Shown here in pieces: positions 1-6,216 of a stretch of DNA of 6,451 nucleotides; within the stretch, counting starts at the first letter, position 1; each line of letters begins with the position of its first letter. The stretch is from positions 1 through 6,451 of the forward strand of contig JAOPYP010000060.1 in assembly GCA_025964635.1 (NCBI GenBank), written 5' to 3'. Below the pieces are notes generated by a model. That model was given only the letters and a program-made list of their open reading frames with translations, was not told where the DNA came from and ran no database searches. Source of the stretch: Actinomycetes bacterium. Lineage in GTDB: Bacteria; Actinomycetota; Actinomycetes; Streptosporangiales; Streptosporangiaceae. Made by a program: the position numbers and the translations under genes.

Positions 1-885
1 GCCAAAGTGGTGCAGCGCCTCGGCCTCCTCTTTCTGTCGCTCCACCGACGCGAGCACGGTCTGCAGCTCGGCCTGCTGACCCTGGAGCTCAGCGTTCTGC
101 TGCTCCACCTCGTCCCGGGCCGCCTCCAGTTCCTGTGCCATGGCGTTGAACCCCACGGCCAGCTCGCCAAGCTCACCGGTGCCGCGCTCGGGTACCCGGG
201 CGGACAGGTCTCCCCCGCGCAGCCGGCCCACGGCCTCGGCGAGCCGCTTCACCGGGCGTACCACCATCCGGTGCAGGCCGATCGCCCACCCCGTGAGCAG
301 GAGTACCGCGGCGACCAGGCCGGCCACGCCGAACCACAGCGCCAGCGCGGCGCTGTGCGCCGCCCCCGCGCGGCGCACAGCGCTCAGGGCCTGCTGCTGG
401 CGGTCCAGCGCCGCGAACTGATCCCGGATCACCACCACCGGCTGCTTGGCCGCGTCGGTGGCAGCGAGGCGCCGGGCGCCGGGCAGGTCTACGCTGCTCA
501 TCTTGATGATCGCTGTGGTCCAGGTGCCGACGTAGGCCCCGACGGAGTTGCCGATCGACACCACCCGGCCGTGCAGGCCGGGGTTCCCGGCGGTAAGCCG
601 GTCGAGCTGCCGGGCCTGCCGGGGATATGCGGCCAGGGCGGCCAGATAGGGCCGGAGCCCAGCCGGCTGGCCGGACATCAAGTAGATCCGCAGCCCCGTG
701 GACATGTTCAGCAGGGATTCCTCGAGCGCGCTCGACGTGGCCAGGACGTTCACCGCCTGGTTATCCTGGCGTTCCTCGGCCCGCAGGCTCTGGAAGGCCA
801 GGAACAGGACCGCGAACTCGCCGAGCACCACCACGGTGACCAGGATGCTGGCCAGCACGGTCCGCTGGGTCAGGCCGCGCCTCAC
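1..885 (-). CDS. CHASE3-HAMP membrane sensor protein, probable histidine kinase (C-terminus beyond window)
   Basis: The first 295 residues are present; the reading frame is open to base 1. Visible layout: a short cytoplasmic N-terminus, a membrane segment at about residues 9-31, an extracytoplasmic helical region at 35-170, a second membrane segment at 178-202, a HAMP domain at about 203-253 (RPVKRL at 210-215, then GELGELAVGFNAMA), and a heptad-like coiled coil rich in E and Q at 253-290. The outer region has the CHASE3 signature GLRIYLMSGQ...LRPYL at 64-81. In known families this layout is followed by GAF/PAS and a histidine kinase, sometimes a hybrid; that part is inferred, because no kinase motif lies inside the window. 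The GTG start overlaps the cheR stop as GTGA, with GGAAGG about 7 nt upstream, so the two genes are translationally coupled. The CHASE3 ligand is unknown. A methyl-accepting receptor is an alternative, but no receptor signalling tip is seen. Confidence 0.85.
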   Translation of the reverse strand, partial: MRRGLTQRTVLASILVTVVVLGEFAVLFLAFQSLRAEERQDNQAVNVLATSSALEESLLNMSTGLRIYLMSGQPAGLRPYLAALAAYPRQARQLDRLTAGNPGLHGRVVSIGNSVGAYVGTWTTAIIKMSSVDLPGARRLAATDAAKQPVVVIRDQFAALDRQQQALSAVRRAGAAHSAALALWFGVAGLVAAVLLLTGWAIGLHRMVVRPVKRLAEAVGRLRGGDLSARVPERGTGELGELAVGFNAMAQELEAARDEVEQQNAELQGQQAELQTVLASVERQKEEAEALHHFG

Positions 886-1616
886 GCCGCCACCTTCCGG
901 TACAGGTGCGGTCCCGCCGCGGCGAAGCCGAACTGGTCTGGGGCCAGCAACTGCTCGCACGCGCCCAGCAAGAGCACGCCCCCGGGTCGCAGCGCGGCGG
1001 CGAGCTTGGCGTACAACGCCTCCTGGGCGGGCGGCTCGAAGTAGATGGCCACGTTCCGGCACAGCACGAGGTCGAAGGTTCCCGGCGGCGATGGCTCGCG
1101 CAGCAGGTCGCGGCGCTCCCAGTGCAGCACCGGGGTGGCCTCGCGGCGTACCGCCTCGCTGACCACGGCGCCCTGCCGGGCCAGCTCGACCCGCCCGCCG
1201 GACAGGTCCGAGCCGATCAGGCGGCTGCCTTCCAGCGCGCCGAGCCGCCGGAGCATGAGCACCACGCTGTAGAGCTCCGAACCATCCGAGCAGCCCGCCG
1301 ACCAGACGCTCAGCCCGCTGCGGGTCCGCAGCAGGGCGGGCAGCACCCGCTCGCCCAGCAGCTCAAACTGTTCCGGGTCACGGAACAGCCCGGTGACGGG
1401 GACCAGGATGCTGCGCCGCAGCGTGGCCCGGACGGCCGGATCGCGCCGGCACAGCCGGGCCAGGCCCGCCACACTGGCCGTCTCATGCCGGGCCAGCGCG
1501 CGGGCCACGCAGGCCGACACGTGGGCCTGCCGGTAGGACTCCAGGGCGATCCCCGACGCCTGCGCCAGGCGGGCCAGATCGGCCTGGCCTGGCAGGTCTG
1601 CCCCCGGTGCGGTCAT
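882..1616 (-). CDS. CheR-type SAM-dependent methyltransferase, lacking the beta-subdomain
   Basis: This 244-residue protein has the CheR layout: a small helical N-terminal domain (about 12-70), the conserved segment PVTGLFRDP at 73-81 (Thr75, Arg79), the SAM-binding loop SVWSAGCSDGSELYSV at 103-118, an acidic residue at 137 in GSDLSGG, and the FDLVLCRNVAIYF signature at 181-193. Chemotaxis CheR methylates glutamates on receptors using S-adenosylmethionine. Here the stretch between 140 and 181 is only about 40 residues and has no room for the three-stranded beta-subdomain that binds receptor C-termini. The target may instead be the co-transcribed CHASE3-HAMP protein (inference). ATG at 1616 was chosen because a GAGG precedes it at a 4-nt gap. 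An in-frame ATG at 1667 would lie upstream of the transcript start implied by the TATAAT at 1664-1659. No cheB, cheA or cheW is in the window. Confidence 0.9.
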   Translation of the reverse strand: MTAPGADLPGQADLARLAQASGIALESYRQAHVSACVARALARHETASVAGLARLCRRDPAVRATLRRSILVPVTGLFRDPEQFELLGERVLPALLRTRSGLSVWSAGCSDGSELYSVVLMLRRLGALEGSRLIGSDLSGGRVELARQGAVVSEAVRREATPVLHWERRDLLREPSPPGTFDLVLCRNVAIYFEPPAQEALYAKLAAALRPGGVLLLGACEQLLAPDQFGFAAAGPHLYRKVAA

Positions 1617-1647
1617 CTGACCTCGTCTCAGACCAGGCGGAATCCGA

Positions 1648-1675
1648 TTACTCACAGCATTATACATTTACTCAC
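1648..1675 (-). repeat. Paired 8-bp direct repeat flanking the cheR -10 box
   Basis: GTGAGTAA (minus strand) occurs at 1675-1668 and again at 1655-1648, so the copies begin exactly 20 bp apart, about two helical turns. The TATAAT box lies in the 12 bp between them. Same-face spacing around a promoter element is typical of an operator for a regulator that binds as a tandem dimer; the protein is unknown. Confidence 0.45.
1659..1664 (-). promoter_or_regulatory. Probable -10 box of the cheR-sensor operon
   Basis: A perfect TATAAT reads on the minus strand inside a short AT-rich island in otherwise very GC-rich DNA. A transcript starting about 7 nt downstream would have a leader of roughly 35 nt before the cheR ATG at 1616. 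No good -35 hexamer stands at the standard distance; the nearest match is CCGACG at 1689-1684 with a 19-nt spacer. This weak -35 could mean that an activator is needed. Confidence 0.5.
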
Positions 1676-1782
1676 CGTAGTCACGTCGGCCGCGGGCTGC
1701 CCAGCGAGGCCACCATGGCCGACCCCGTTGCACGTTCACCACGCGGAACTGAAAGGCTGGTGCCGACCCGCGAGGAGGACTC

Positions 1783-2646
1783 ATGACGAGCAGAGCGACG
1801 GCCACCGCGGCCGGCACCATCGAGATCGGCGGCGACCTCACGGTTAACCGGATGGGCTACGGCGCGATGCGGATCACGGGCCCCGGGATCTGGGGCGATC
1901 CGCCAGACCGGGAACAGGCCAAGGCGGCCCTGCGCCGGGCGCTCGAACTGGACGTCAACTTCATCGACACGGCTGATTCCTACGGCCCGGAGGTCAGCGA
2001 GACCCTGATCGCCGAGACCCTGTACCCGTACCCCGACGACCTGGTCATCGCGACCAAGGGCGGCCTGGTCCGGCCCGGCCCGGGCCGCTGGGACCCAGAT
2101 GGCCGGCCGGAGCACCTCCGCGAGGCGTGCGAGGGCAGCCTGCGGCGGCTCAGGCTGGACCAGATCCCGGTCTACCAGTTGCACCGGGTCGACCCCAAGG
2201 TTCCCCTGGCCGACTCCATCGGAACCCTGGCCGAACTGAAGGCCGAGGGCAAGATCCGGCACGTGGGGGTGTCGAACTTCTCGCCCGAGCAGGTCGAGGA
2301 GGCGCAGCGGATCGTTCCCGTGGTGTCGGTGCAGAACCGCTACAACGTGAACGACCGCTCGTCCGAGCCGGTCCTCGACCTGTGCACACAGGAAGCTCTC
2401 GCGTTCCTGCCGTGGGCGCCGATCCAGGACACCGACCGGCTCGTGCCGGTGCTCAGCGCCGCGAAGCGGCTGGGCGTCAGTGAGCGGCAGATCGCACTGG
2501 CCTGGCTGCTGGCCCACTCCGCGCAGATCCTGCCGATCCCGGGGTCCGGCTCGCCCCAGCACGTGGAGGAGAACATCGCGGCCGCGAGCCTGGAGCTCAC
2601 CGCGGAGGAGTACAACTCGATCACCGACACCATCGAAGTGGGCTGA
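1783..2646 (+). CDS. Aldo/keto reductase, YdbC/PdxI-like
   Basis: This 287-residue protein is a single (beta/alpha)8 aldo/keto reductase using NADPH, cytosolic, with no signal peptide. All four catalytic residues are visible: Asp62 and Tyr67 in FIDTADSYG, Lys92 in VIATKGG, and His134 in VYQLHRVD. The C-terminal cofactor segment IPIPGSGSPQHVEENIAA at 251-267 and the SNFSPEQ loop at 164-170 are also typical. The opening VNRMGYGAMRITGPG and the LYPYPDDLVIATK segment closely resemble E. coli YdbC (PdxI), described as a pyridoxal reductase of vitamin B6 salvage. That substrate is an inference from resemblance, as no B6 gene is nearby. ATG at 1783 has a near-perfect GAGGAGG at 1772-1778, 4 nt upstream. 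The gene is transcribed alone, divergent from cheR and convergent with the membrane-protein gene 19 nt away. A weak TTGCAC at 1728-1733 is the only -35 candidate. Confidence 0.93.
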   Translation: MTSRATATAAGTIEIGGDLTVNRMGYGAMRITGPGIWGDPPDREQAKAALRRALELDVNFIDTADSYGPEVSETLIAETLYPYPDDLVIATKGGLVRPGPGRWDPDGRPEHLREACEGSLRRLRLDQIPVYQLHRVDPKVPLADSIGTLAELKAEGKIRHVGVSNFSPEQVEEAQRIVPVVSVQNRYNVNDRSSEPVLDLCTQEALAFLPWAPIQDTDRLVPVLSAAKRLGVSERQIALAWLLAHSAQILPIPGSGSPQHVEENIAAASLELTAEEYNSITDTIEVG

Positions 2647-2657
2647 CCCGCCGGAAG

Positions 2658-2687
2658 CCTGCCCGCTAGACCGGGACGGCGGGCTGG
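2658..2687. terminator. Possible hairpin between convergent genes
   Basis: GCCCGC at 2661-2666 can pair with GCGGGC at 2679-2684 across a 12-nt loop. After one mismatch, two more outer C-G pairs follow (2658-2659 with 2686-2687). It lies where the reductase gene and the membrane-protein gene converge and covers the latter's last codons. No U-run follows on either strand, as is common for actinomycete terminators, so the call rests on position and pairing only. Confidence 0.3.
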
Positions 2688-3712
2688 GCGGGTTCCCCGG
2701 CCTGGTGCCGGTGCAGTGCGCGGGCGGCCGCCGCCAGGAGCAGCAGCGCGGCGATGCCGAGCACGGTGCTGCCGATCAGGCCGATGGCGAACGAGAAGCC
2801 CAGGCTCAGGGCGTGCGTGAAGCCGACCCAGACGTAGGTCAGCAGTGCGCCGGCGGCCAGCGCGAGCCGGTGCGCGGCGCCCCAGCCGCGCCTGCGCGAC
2901 CAGCGGACGCACAGCGCCACCGCGACGCCGGCCAGCACGAACCAGGCGGCAACCCCGATCCAGGGCGACAGGAGCGCCTGGCCGGCCCAATACAGGCTGC
3001 ACAGCCCGAAGGACGCGCAGCCGACCGCCCGCGGGCGGGGAGCGGCGGTGCCGACCTGGGGTGACGGATTGCGGCCGACCACGAAAGCCAGCACGACCAG
3101 CCCCGCGATGGCCACGGCTGCCCCGGCGAACTGCACCCGCGACGCCATGAAGTGCTCGGTGCCGTGCTGGCTGGCGGCCAGGAACACCGACCCCGCCACG
3201 AAGACGACGGCGGTGACCGTGAGTCCCGGCCAGCCCAGCCACGGGCGTGCGGGGTCGCGGTCGAAGGACTCGATGAGCGCGATCGGCACGCAGATGCTCC
3301 ACACCGTGTGCATCGAGAGCACGCTCTGCAGCAGGGCCACGCTCGTGCCGAGCCATCCGAGATGCGTCCCGGCGTAGACGGCGCCCATGTCGATGCCGCC
3401 GTAGTGCGGGTTCCACAGCATCTGGTCGACGGGGCCCTCCTCGATCAGGGCGTAGGCGGCGCCGAGCAGCACCATCGCCGGCCAGCCCCGCCCGGTACGC
3501 CGGGCGGTCTCCCTGACCAGCAGCGCCCCGCCCCCGTACAGCGGCGCGAGGTACGGCAGCGCCGGCAGCGCAGTGACCGGCTGATTGCCCAGCAGGTACT
3601 CGCCGACGAGGGGCGCCAGCAGGAACAGGGCGAACGCGAGCCGCAGGCGGTGCCGCGGGGCAGGATGTCCGGTCACCTCACCGACGGTGCCAGTGCGGGC
3701 TGGCGCCGGCAT
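2666..3712 (-). CDS. Integral membrane protein of unknown function, about ten membrane segments
   Basis: The 348-residue protein is almost entirely hydrophobic helices with short loops; segments are judged by eye at about 24-41, 47-64, 76-94, 117-133, 137-150, 162-180, 195-213, 238-268 (one or two), 281-299 and 304-331. I do not recognise a named family. Conserved-looking features are GEYLLGNQP at 37-45, YGGGALLVRETARRTGRGWP at 59-78, and an acidic AYALIEEG at 86-93 inside a membrane helix. His135 and Glu148 sit in a later helix. A buried EE pair with later His recalls CPBP intramembrane proteases, but their EExxxR motif is absent, so this is only a thought. It is the last gene of the kinase-regulator operon, 43 nt after the regulator stop, and may be the output or accessory sensor of that system. 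ATG at 3712 has no clear Shine-Dalgarno sequence; a start at the in-frame GTG of codon 13 is possible. Confidence 0.85.
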   Translation of the reverse strand: MPAPARTGTVGEVTGHPAPRHRLRLAFALFLLAPLVGEYLLGNQPVTALPALPYLAPLYGGGALLVRETARRTGRGWPAMVLLGAAYALIEEGPVDQMLWNPHYGGIDMGAVYAGTHLGWLGTSVALLQSVLSMHTVWSICVPIALIESFDRDPARPWLGWPGLTVTAVVFVAGSVFLAASQHGTEHFMASRVQFAGAAVAIAGLVVLAFVVGRNPSPQVGTAAPRPRAVGCASFGLCSLYWAGQALLSPWIGVAAWFVLAGVAVALCVRWSRRRGWGAAHRLALAAGALLTYVWVGFTHALSLGFSFAIGLIGSTVLGIAALLLLAAAARALHRHQAGEPAQPAVPV

Positions 3713-3721
3713 CTGCCGACC

Positions 3722-3748
3722 GGCCAGGAACGCTGGCCACCCGGCCAG
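3722..3748 (-). promoter_or_regulatory. Two mutually exclusive hairpins before the membrane-protein gene
   Basis: In the minus-strand RNA, CTGGCC (3748-3743), GGCCAG (3738-3733) and CTGGCC (3727-3722) follow each other. The middle copy can pair perfectly with either neighbour, giving a 6-bp stem with a 4-nt or a 5-nt loop. The second hairpin ends 9 nt before the ATG at 3712 and would cover the place where a ribosome binds. This could lower or tune expression of the last gene of the operon; chance pairing in GC-rich DNA is the alternative. Confidence 0.3.
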
Positions 3749-3755
3749 ACCTCGG

Positions 3756-4403
3756 TCAGCCCGTGTCCGCGTCGTGGGCCAGCAGCGCCAGCTGGATACG
3801 GTTGTCCAGGTCCAGCTTGGCCAGGGCGCTGGACAGGTGGGCCTTCACCGTGCCCGTGGACAGGTGGAGCCGGGCACCGATCTCGCCGTTCGACAGCCCC
3901 TCGGCCACCGCCGCGGCGATCTCGCGCTCCCGGTCAGTGAGCAACGCCAGCCGCCGGCCCGCCTGCTCGACGCGGGCGCCGGCTCCGGTCAGGGCATGGT
4001 CGATCAGCGTGCGCGCCGCCGACGGCGACAGCACCGGCTCCCCCTGGGCGGCGCGGCGCACCGCATCGACGATCTCCTCGGGCTCGGTGTGCTTCAGCAG
4101 GTAGCCCGCGGCGCCCGCGCGCACCGCCGCCAGGACCAGGCGGTCCGTGTCGAAGGTGGTGAGCACGATCACGCGGGGTCCCGGATGCGTGCCGGCCAGT
4201 GCCCGTGTCGCGGCGATGCCGTCCATGACCGGCATCCGGATATCCATCAGCACGACGTCGGGAGCGTGGCGCCGGACGGCGTCGGCGACACCGGCCCCGT
4301 CCCCGACCTCGCCGACCACCTCCATGCCCTCGGCCCCGCGCAGCATCATCGTCAGCCCCACCCGGACCAGGGGATCATCGTCGGCCAGCAGCACGCGGAT
4401 CAC
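3756..4403 (-). CDS. NarL/FixJ-family response regulator
   Basis: The 215-residue cytoplasmic regulator has a receiver domain at 1-118 and a LuxR-type helix-turn-helix at about 152-208. Receiver residues are all present: acidic pocket Asp8-Asp10 in LLADDD, phospho-acceptor Asp54 in VVLMDIRMP, Thr82/Thr83 in VLTTFD, and Lys104 in GYLLKHTEP. The DNA-binding part shows LTDREREIAAAVAEGLSNGE and the recognition-helix stretch LHLSTGTVKAHLSS. It should be phosphorylated by the kinase encoded just upstream and act as a dimeric transcription factor. I chose GTG at 4403 because GAGG at 4415-4412 lies 8 nt before it and the protein then begins with the usual MIRVLLADD. A GTG at 4412, overlapping the kinase stop as GTGA, would add three residues. 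Either way the two genes are translationally coupled. The DNA target is not visible here. Confidence 0.95.
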   Translation of the reverse strand: MIRVLLADDDPLVRVGLTMMLRGAEGMEVVGEVGDGAGVADAVRRHAPDVVLMDIRMPVMDGIAATRALAGTHPGPRVIVLTTFDTDRLVLAAVRAGAAGYLLKHTEPEEIVDAVRRAAQGEPVLSPSAARTLIDHALTGAGARVEQAGRRLALLTDREREIAAAVAEGLSNGEIGARLHLSTGTVKAHLSSALAKLDLDNRIQLALLAHDADTG

Positions 4404-4408
4404 GGCCG

Positions 4409-5653
4409 TCACCTCGCCATCCACGGCAGCCGGGCCCGCAGCGTGAAGACCCCGCACCCGCGGCCGTACTCCAGCGCCCCGCCGTCCAGCTCCACGCGCT
4501 CGGCCAGCCCGACCAGGCCCGCGCCCGCCCCGGGAACCCGCGGTGCGCTCTCCTGGTCCGGCGCCGGGTTAGCGACCTCGACGGTCAGGGCCGAGCCAGG
4601 TGTGCCGGCCAGCCGGACCGCCACCCGGGTTCCGGGAGCGTGCTTGCGGGCATTGGTCAGGCCCTCCTGGACCACGCGGTACGCCGTGCGCTGGAGCTGC
4701 GGACGCAGCGCGTCCGCGGCTGGCCCATCGAGCCCGTCGTGGAAATCGACGGGCTGCCCGGCCGCCCGCGCTTCCTCGACCAGCCGCCGCACCTCGGCCA
4801 TGCGCGGCTGCGGCGGGGCGGTGCCGGTACCGTCGGCGCGCAGGACCCGAAGCACGTCGTGCAGTTCCTCCAGGGCCTGGTGGGCGTTGTCGCGGATGAT
4901 CCCCGCGCTCTCGGCGACCTCCGCGGTGCTGAGGCCGGGCCCGGAGCCGGCGTCACGCTGCCTGCTCCGGTACACCAGCGCGCCCGCGTGCACGGACAGC
5001 AGCGAGATGCGGTGCGCCAGCACGTCGTGCATCTCGCGGGCGATGGCCTCCCGCTCCGCGCGCCGTGTGTCCGCCAGCCGCCGGGAGTGATCGGCGCGTT
5101 CCCGCTCGGCGTCCCGCCGCAACGCGAGCACCCACAGCCGCCGGGCCCGCAGCGCGCTGCCGCAGGCGAAGAACACCAGGTAATACGCGAGCGAGACGGC
5201 CACCCCGATCCAGCCGTCCCGCCGCGGGCCCGCCAGGAACAGGAAGGACGAGCCCGCCGCCGCCATGTACAGGCCCAGCACCGGCAGCGACCAGCGCCAC
5301 GGAACCCGCTGCGCCAGCCCGATCGTGATCGCGATTCCCGCAGCGGAGGCGCTGGTGGACAACGCCTGCGCCGGGACGGCCAGCAGCGCGACGGCCAGCG
5401 GGAAACGCCGCCGCCACCACAGGGACAGGCAGGCCAGCGCACCAAGCGCCAGATCCAGCGCCTGCATGCGGGGCGACACCGGAACGGCGTTCCAGGCGAG
5501 ACCGGCCACCACCAGGCCGAGCAGGACCGCGCCGCCGAAAACCGGGACGTCGATAACCCAGTCCAGCGGCGTGCGCCGGGACCGGGTGACATCGCCGTCG
5601 GCGAATTCCGCCGGCAGTAACCAGCGGAGCGCGAAACCGTTGCCGTCTCCCAC
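4409..5653 (-). CDS. Two-component sensor histidine kinase, HisKA_3 type
   Basis: The 414-residue kinase has five or six closely packed membrane helices at about 36-168 with almost no outer domain, then a coiled linker (175-200), a HisKA_3 dimerisation domain and a HATPase_c domain. The phospho-acceptor is His209 in AREMHDVLAHRISLLS. The N box is Asn334/His338 in VVQEGLTNARKHAP, and the glycine-rich ATP lid is GAGAGLVGLAERV at 375-387. Kinases of this build usually sense membrane state or membrane-embedded signals. The cognate regulator follows directly. The GTG at 5653 is the first possible start, as an in-frame TAG lies just upstream. GGAGG abuts it with no spacer, and a TAGCCT at 5665-5660 fits a leaderless transcript starting on the GTG. 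Codon 12 is TTA, very rare in such genomes and the only in-frame TTA I found in the window. The first 25 residues look unlike the rest, so a later start is possible. Confidence 0.93.
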   Translation of the reverse strand: MGDGNGFALRWLLPAEFADGDVTRSRRTPLDWVIDVPVFGGAVLLGLVVAGLAWNAVPVSPRMQALDLALGALACLSLWWRRRFPLAVALLAVPAQALSTSASAAGIAITIGLAQRVPWRWSLPVLGLYMAAAGSSFLFLAGPRRDGWIGVAVSLAYYLVFFACGSALRARRLWVLALRRDAERERADHSRRLADTRRAEREAIAREMHDVLAHRISLLSVHAGALVYRSRQRDAGSGPGLSTAEVAESAGIIRDNAHQALEELHDVLRVLRADGTGTAPPQPRMAEVRRLVEEARAAGQPVDFHDGLDGPAADALRPQLQRTAYRVVQEGLTNARKHAPGTRVAVRLAGTPGSALTVEVANPAPDQESAPRVPGAGAGLVGLAERVELDGGALEYGRGCGVFTLRARLPWMAR

Positions 5654-5920
5654 CCTCCAAGGCTAAGGCGGGTGCCCCTCATCCGCCCTGATCGGCCTGA
5701 GCGCGTTCGGCCGGACCGGCATGACCAGGACCGAGGAGAGGGTAGGCGCCTGCGGCGGTGCGGCCATTGACCCCGGCTCGGCGATCAGCAGCGCTTCGGC
5801 CCAGGGTCCCCGCAGCGCCCGGGTCGACCAGGGCGGACACCACCAGCGGGGCATCCAGCGGCGCGGGCAATGTGCCCCGTCCACGGGCCGTGTCCGCTTG
5901 ACCGGAGGGCGCGGGTGTGG
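5654..5920. other. Non-coding divergent intergenic region
   Basis: This gap separates the minus-strand kinase operon from the plus-strand riboswitch-cobN unit and must hold both promoters. Several GC-rich frames stay open through it, but none has a good ribosome binding site or a recognisable protein signature, and the longest runs into the riboswitch on the opposite strand. A TTGACC at 5898-5903 is the only good -35-like hexamer on the plus strand. I see no tRNA, repeat or mobile element. Confidence 0.5.
5660..5665 (-). promoter_or_regulatory. Possible -10 box for a leaderless kinase mRNA
   Basis: TAGCCT on the minus strand fits the TANNNT pattern of actinomycete -10 boxes and lies 6 nt before the GTG at 5653, the spacing expected when transcription begins on the start codon. 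No convincing -35 element is seen, which is common for leaderless promoters. Single-hexamer evidence is weak. Confidence 0.3.
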
Positions 5921-6080
5921 TGAGGTTTTCCCGTCCATCGACGGCAGGGCAGGAAGCCGGTGTGAATCCGGCGCGGTCCCGCCACTGTCACCGGGGAGTG
6001 ACCCGCAAGGATGCCACTGCCGCGCAGCGGTGGGAAGGCTGAGGGAAGCACCGATCCGGGAGCCAGGAAACTGCGGCCGC
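5921..6080 (+). promoter_or_regulatory. Cobalamin (B12) riboswitch aptamer
   Basis: The conserved core is clear in order. A 5' GAGGTT start with a variable hairpin (CCGTC/GACGG, 5931-5944) comes first. P3 follows as GGAAGCCGGTGTGAATCCGG (5952-5971), then CGGTCCCGCCACTGT (5974-5988). P5 is GTCAC/GTGAC with loop CGGGGA at 5992-5997. P6 is CCACTGC/GCGGTGG (6013-6032), followed by GGGAAGGC. The B12 box AGCCAGGAAACTGC spans 6061-6074. These RNAs bind adenosyl- or methylcobalamin and switch off B12 synthesis or uptake genes, which fits the cobN gene downstream. The 5' edge is approximate: I could not assign the 5' strand of P1 with confidence; GGCCGT at 5886-5891 can pair with GCGGCC at 6073-6078 but lies rather far upstream. 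Confidence 0.93.
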
Positions 6081-6084
6081 CGAT

Positions 6085-6118
6085 CCTTCGTCCCGGGGCG
6101 TGGTTACCCCGAGGAAGG
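6085..6118 (+). promoter_or_regulatory. Riboswitch expression platform: Shine-Dalgarno-sequestering hairpin
   Basis: CCTTC at 6085-6089 pairs with GAAGG at 6114-6118, and inside it CGGGG at 6094-6098 pairs with CCCCG at 6107-6111 around an 8-nt loop. The 3' arm contains GAGGAAGG (6111-6118), the only Shine-Dalgarno-like sequence before the ATG at 6130, so closing the hairpin would block translation. The CCCCG is also complementary to aptamer loop L5 (CGGGG, 5992-5996), allowing the loop-to-expression-platform contact known from B12 riboswitches. No U-run follows, so control of translation is likelier than termination. Confidence 0.6.
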
Positions 6119-6129
6119 CTCTGCCTGAG

Positions 6130-6216
6130 ATGCGCTGCCCGATGATGCCCTCATCCGGTCCTCCTGGCCTGCGGCTGCCCCGCCCCGTACCTCCGGCGCG
6201 ACTCCCGCTCGGCTGA
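6130..6216 (+). CDS. Short proline-rich leader ORF between riboswitch and cobN
   Basis: ATG at 6130 opens a 28-codon frame ending in TGA at 6214-6216. AAGG at 6115-6118 lies 11 nt upstream, the right register for the AAGG part of a full AAGGAGGU, and is the sequence buried by the riboswitch hairpin. The peptide has nine prolines in 28 residues (two PP pairs) and no hydrophobic or signal-like segment, so translation itself may matter more than the product. Its stop overlaps the cobN start as TGATG. Expected role (inference): ribosomes finishing the leader restart on cobN, passing riboswitch control to it. It may instead be non-functional, with cobN starting independently. Confidence 0.5.
   Translation: MRCPMMPSSGPPGLRLPRPVPPARLPLG

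Noticed and set aside
7..1044. Long plus-strand open frame antisense to the CHASE3-HAMP sensor
   Set aside because: It has no start signal and an arginine/glycine/proline-rich composition typical of antisense frames; the minus strand shows clear TM, CHASE3 and HAMP features.
2666..3712. Membrane protein as a CPBP/CAAX intramembrane protease
   Set aside because: An EE pair and later His are present in helices, but the EExxxR and spaced His/Asn motifs are missing.
3585..5090. 501-codon plus-strand open frame across the kinase and regulator genes
   Set aside because: It is a shadow: the minus strand encodes a complete HisKA_3 kinase and NarL regulator with all catalytic residues, while this frame gives a low-complexity R/A/S/P product.
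5898..5926. Plus-strand promoter TTGACC (5898-5903) with a 17-nt spacer to TGAGGT (5921-5926)
   Set aside because: The implied transcript start near 5933 would cut off the 5' part of the riboswitch, and the -10 is poor; the true promoter is probably further upstream.
5663..5938. Minus-strand open frames over the intergenic region, with stretches such as DAPLVVSALVDPG and AEALLIAEPGS in neighbouring frames, as if a frameshifted gene remnant
   Set aside because: No family is recognisable, no ribosome binding site is present, and one end overlaps the riboswitch; open frames are expected by chance at this GC content.
5979..6105. Kissing pair between CCAC at 5982-5985 and GTGG in the expression-platform loop (6100-6103)
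   Set aside because: CCAC belongs to the conserved aptamer core rather than the L5 loop; the CGGGG loop with CCCCG is the better match.
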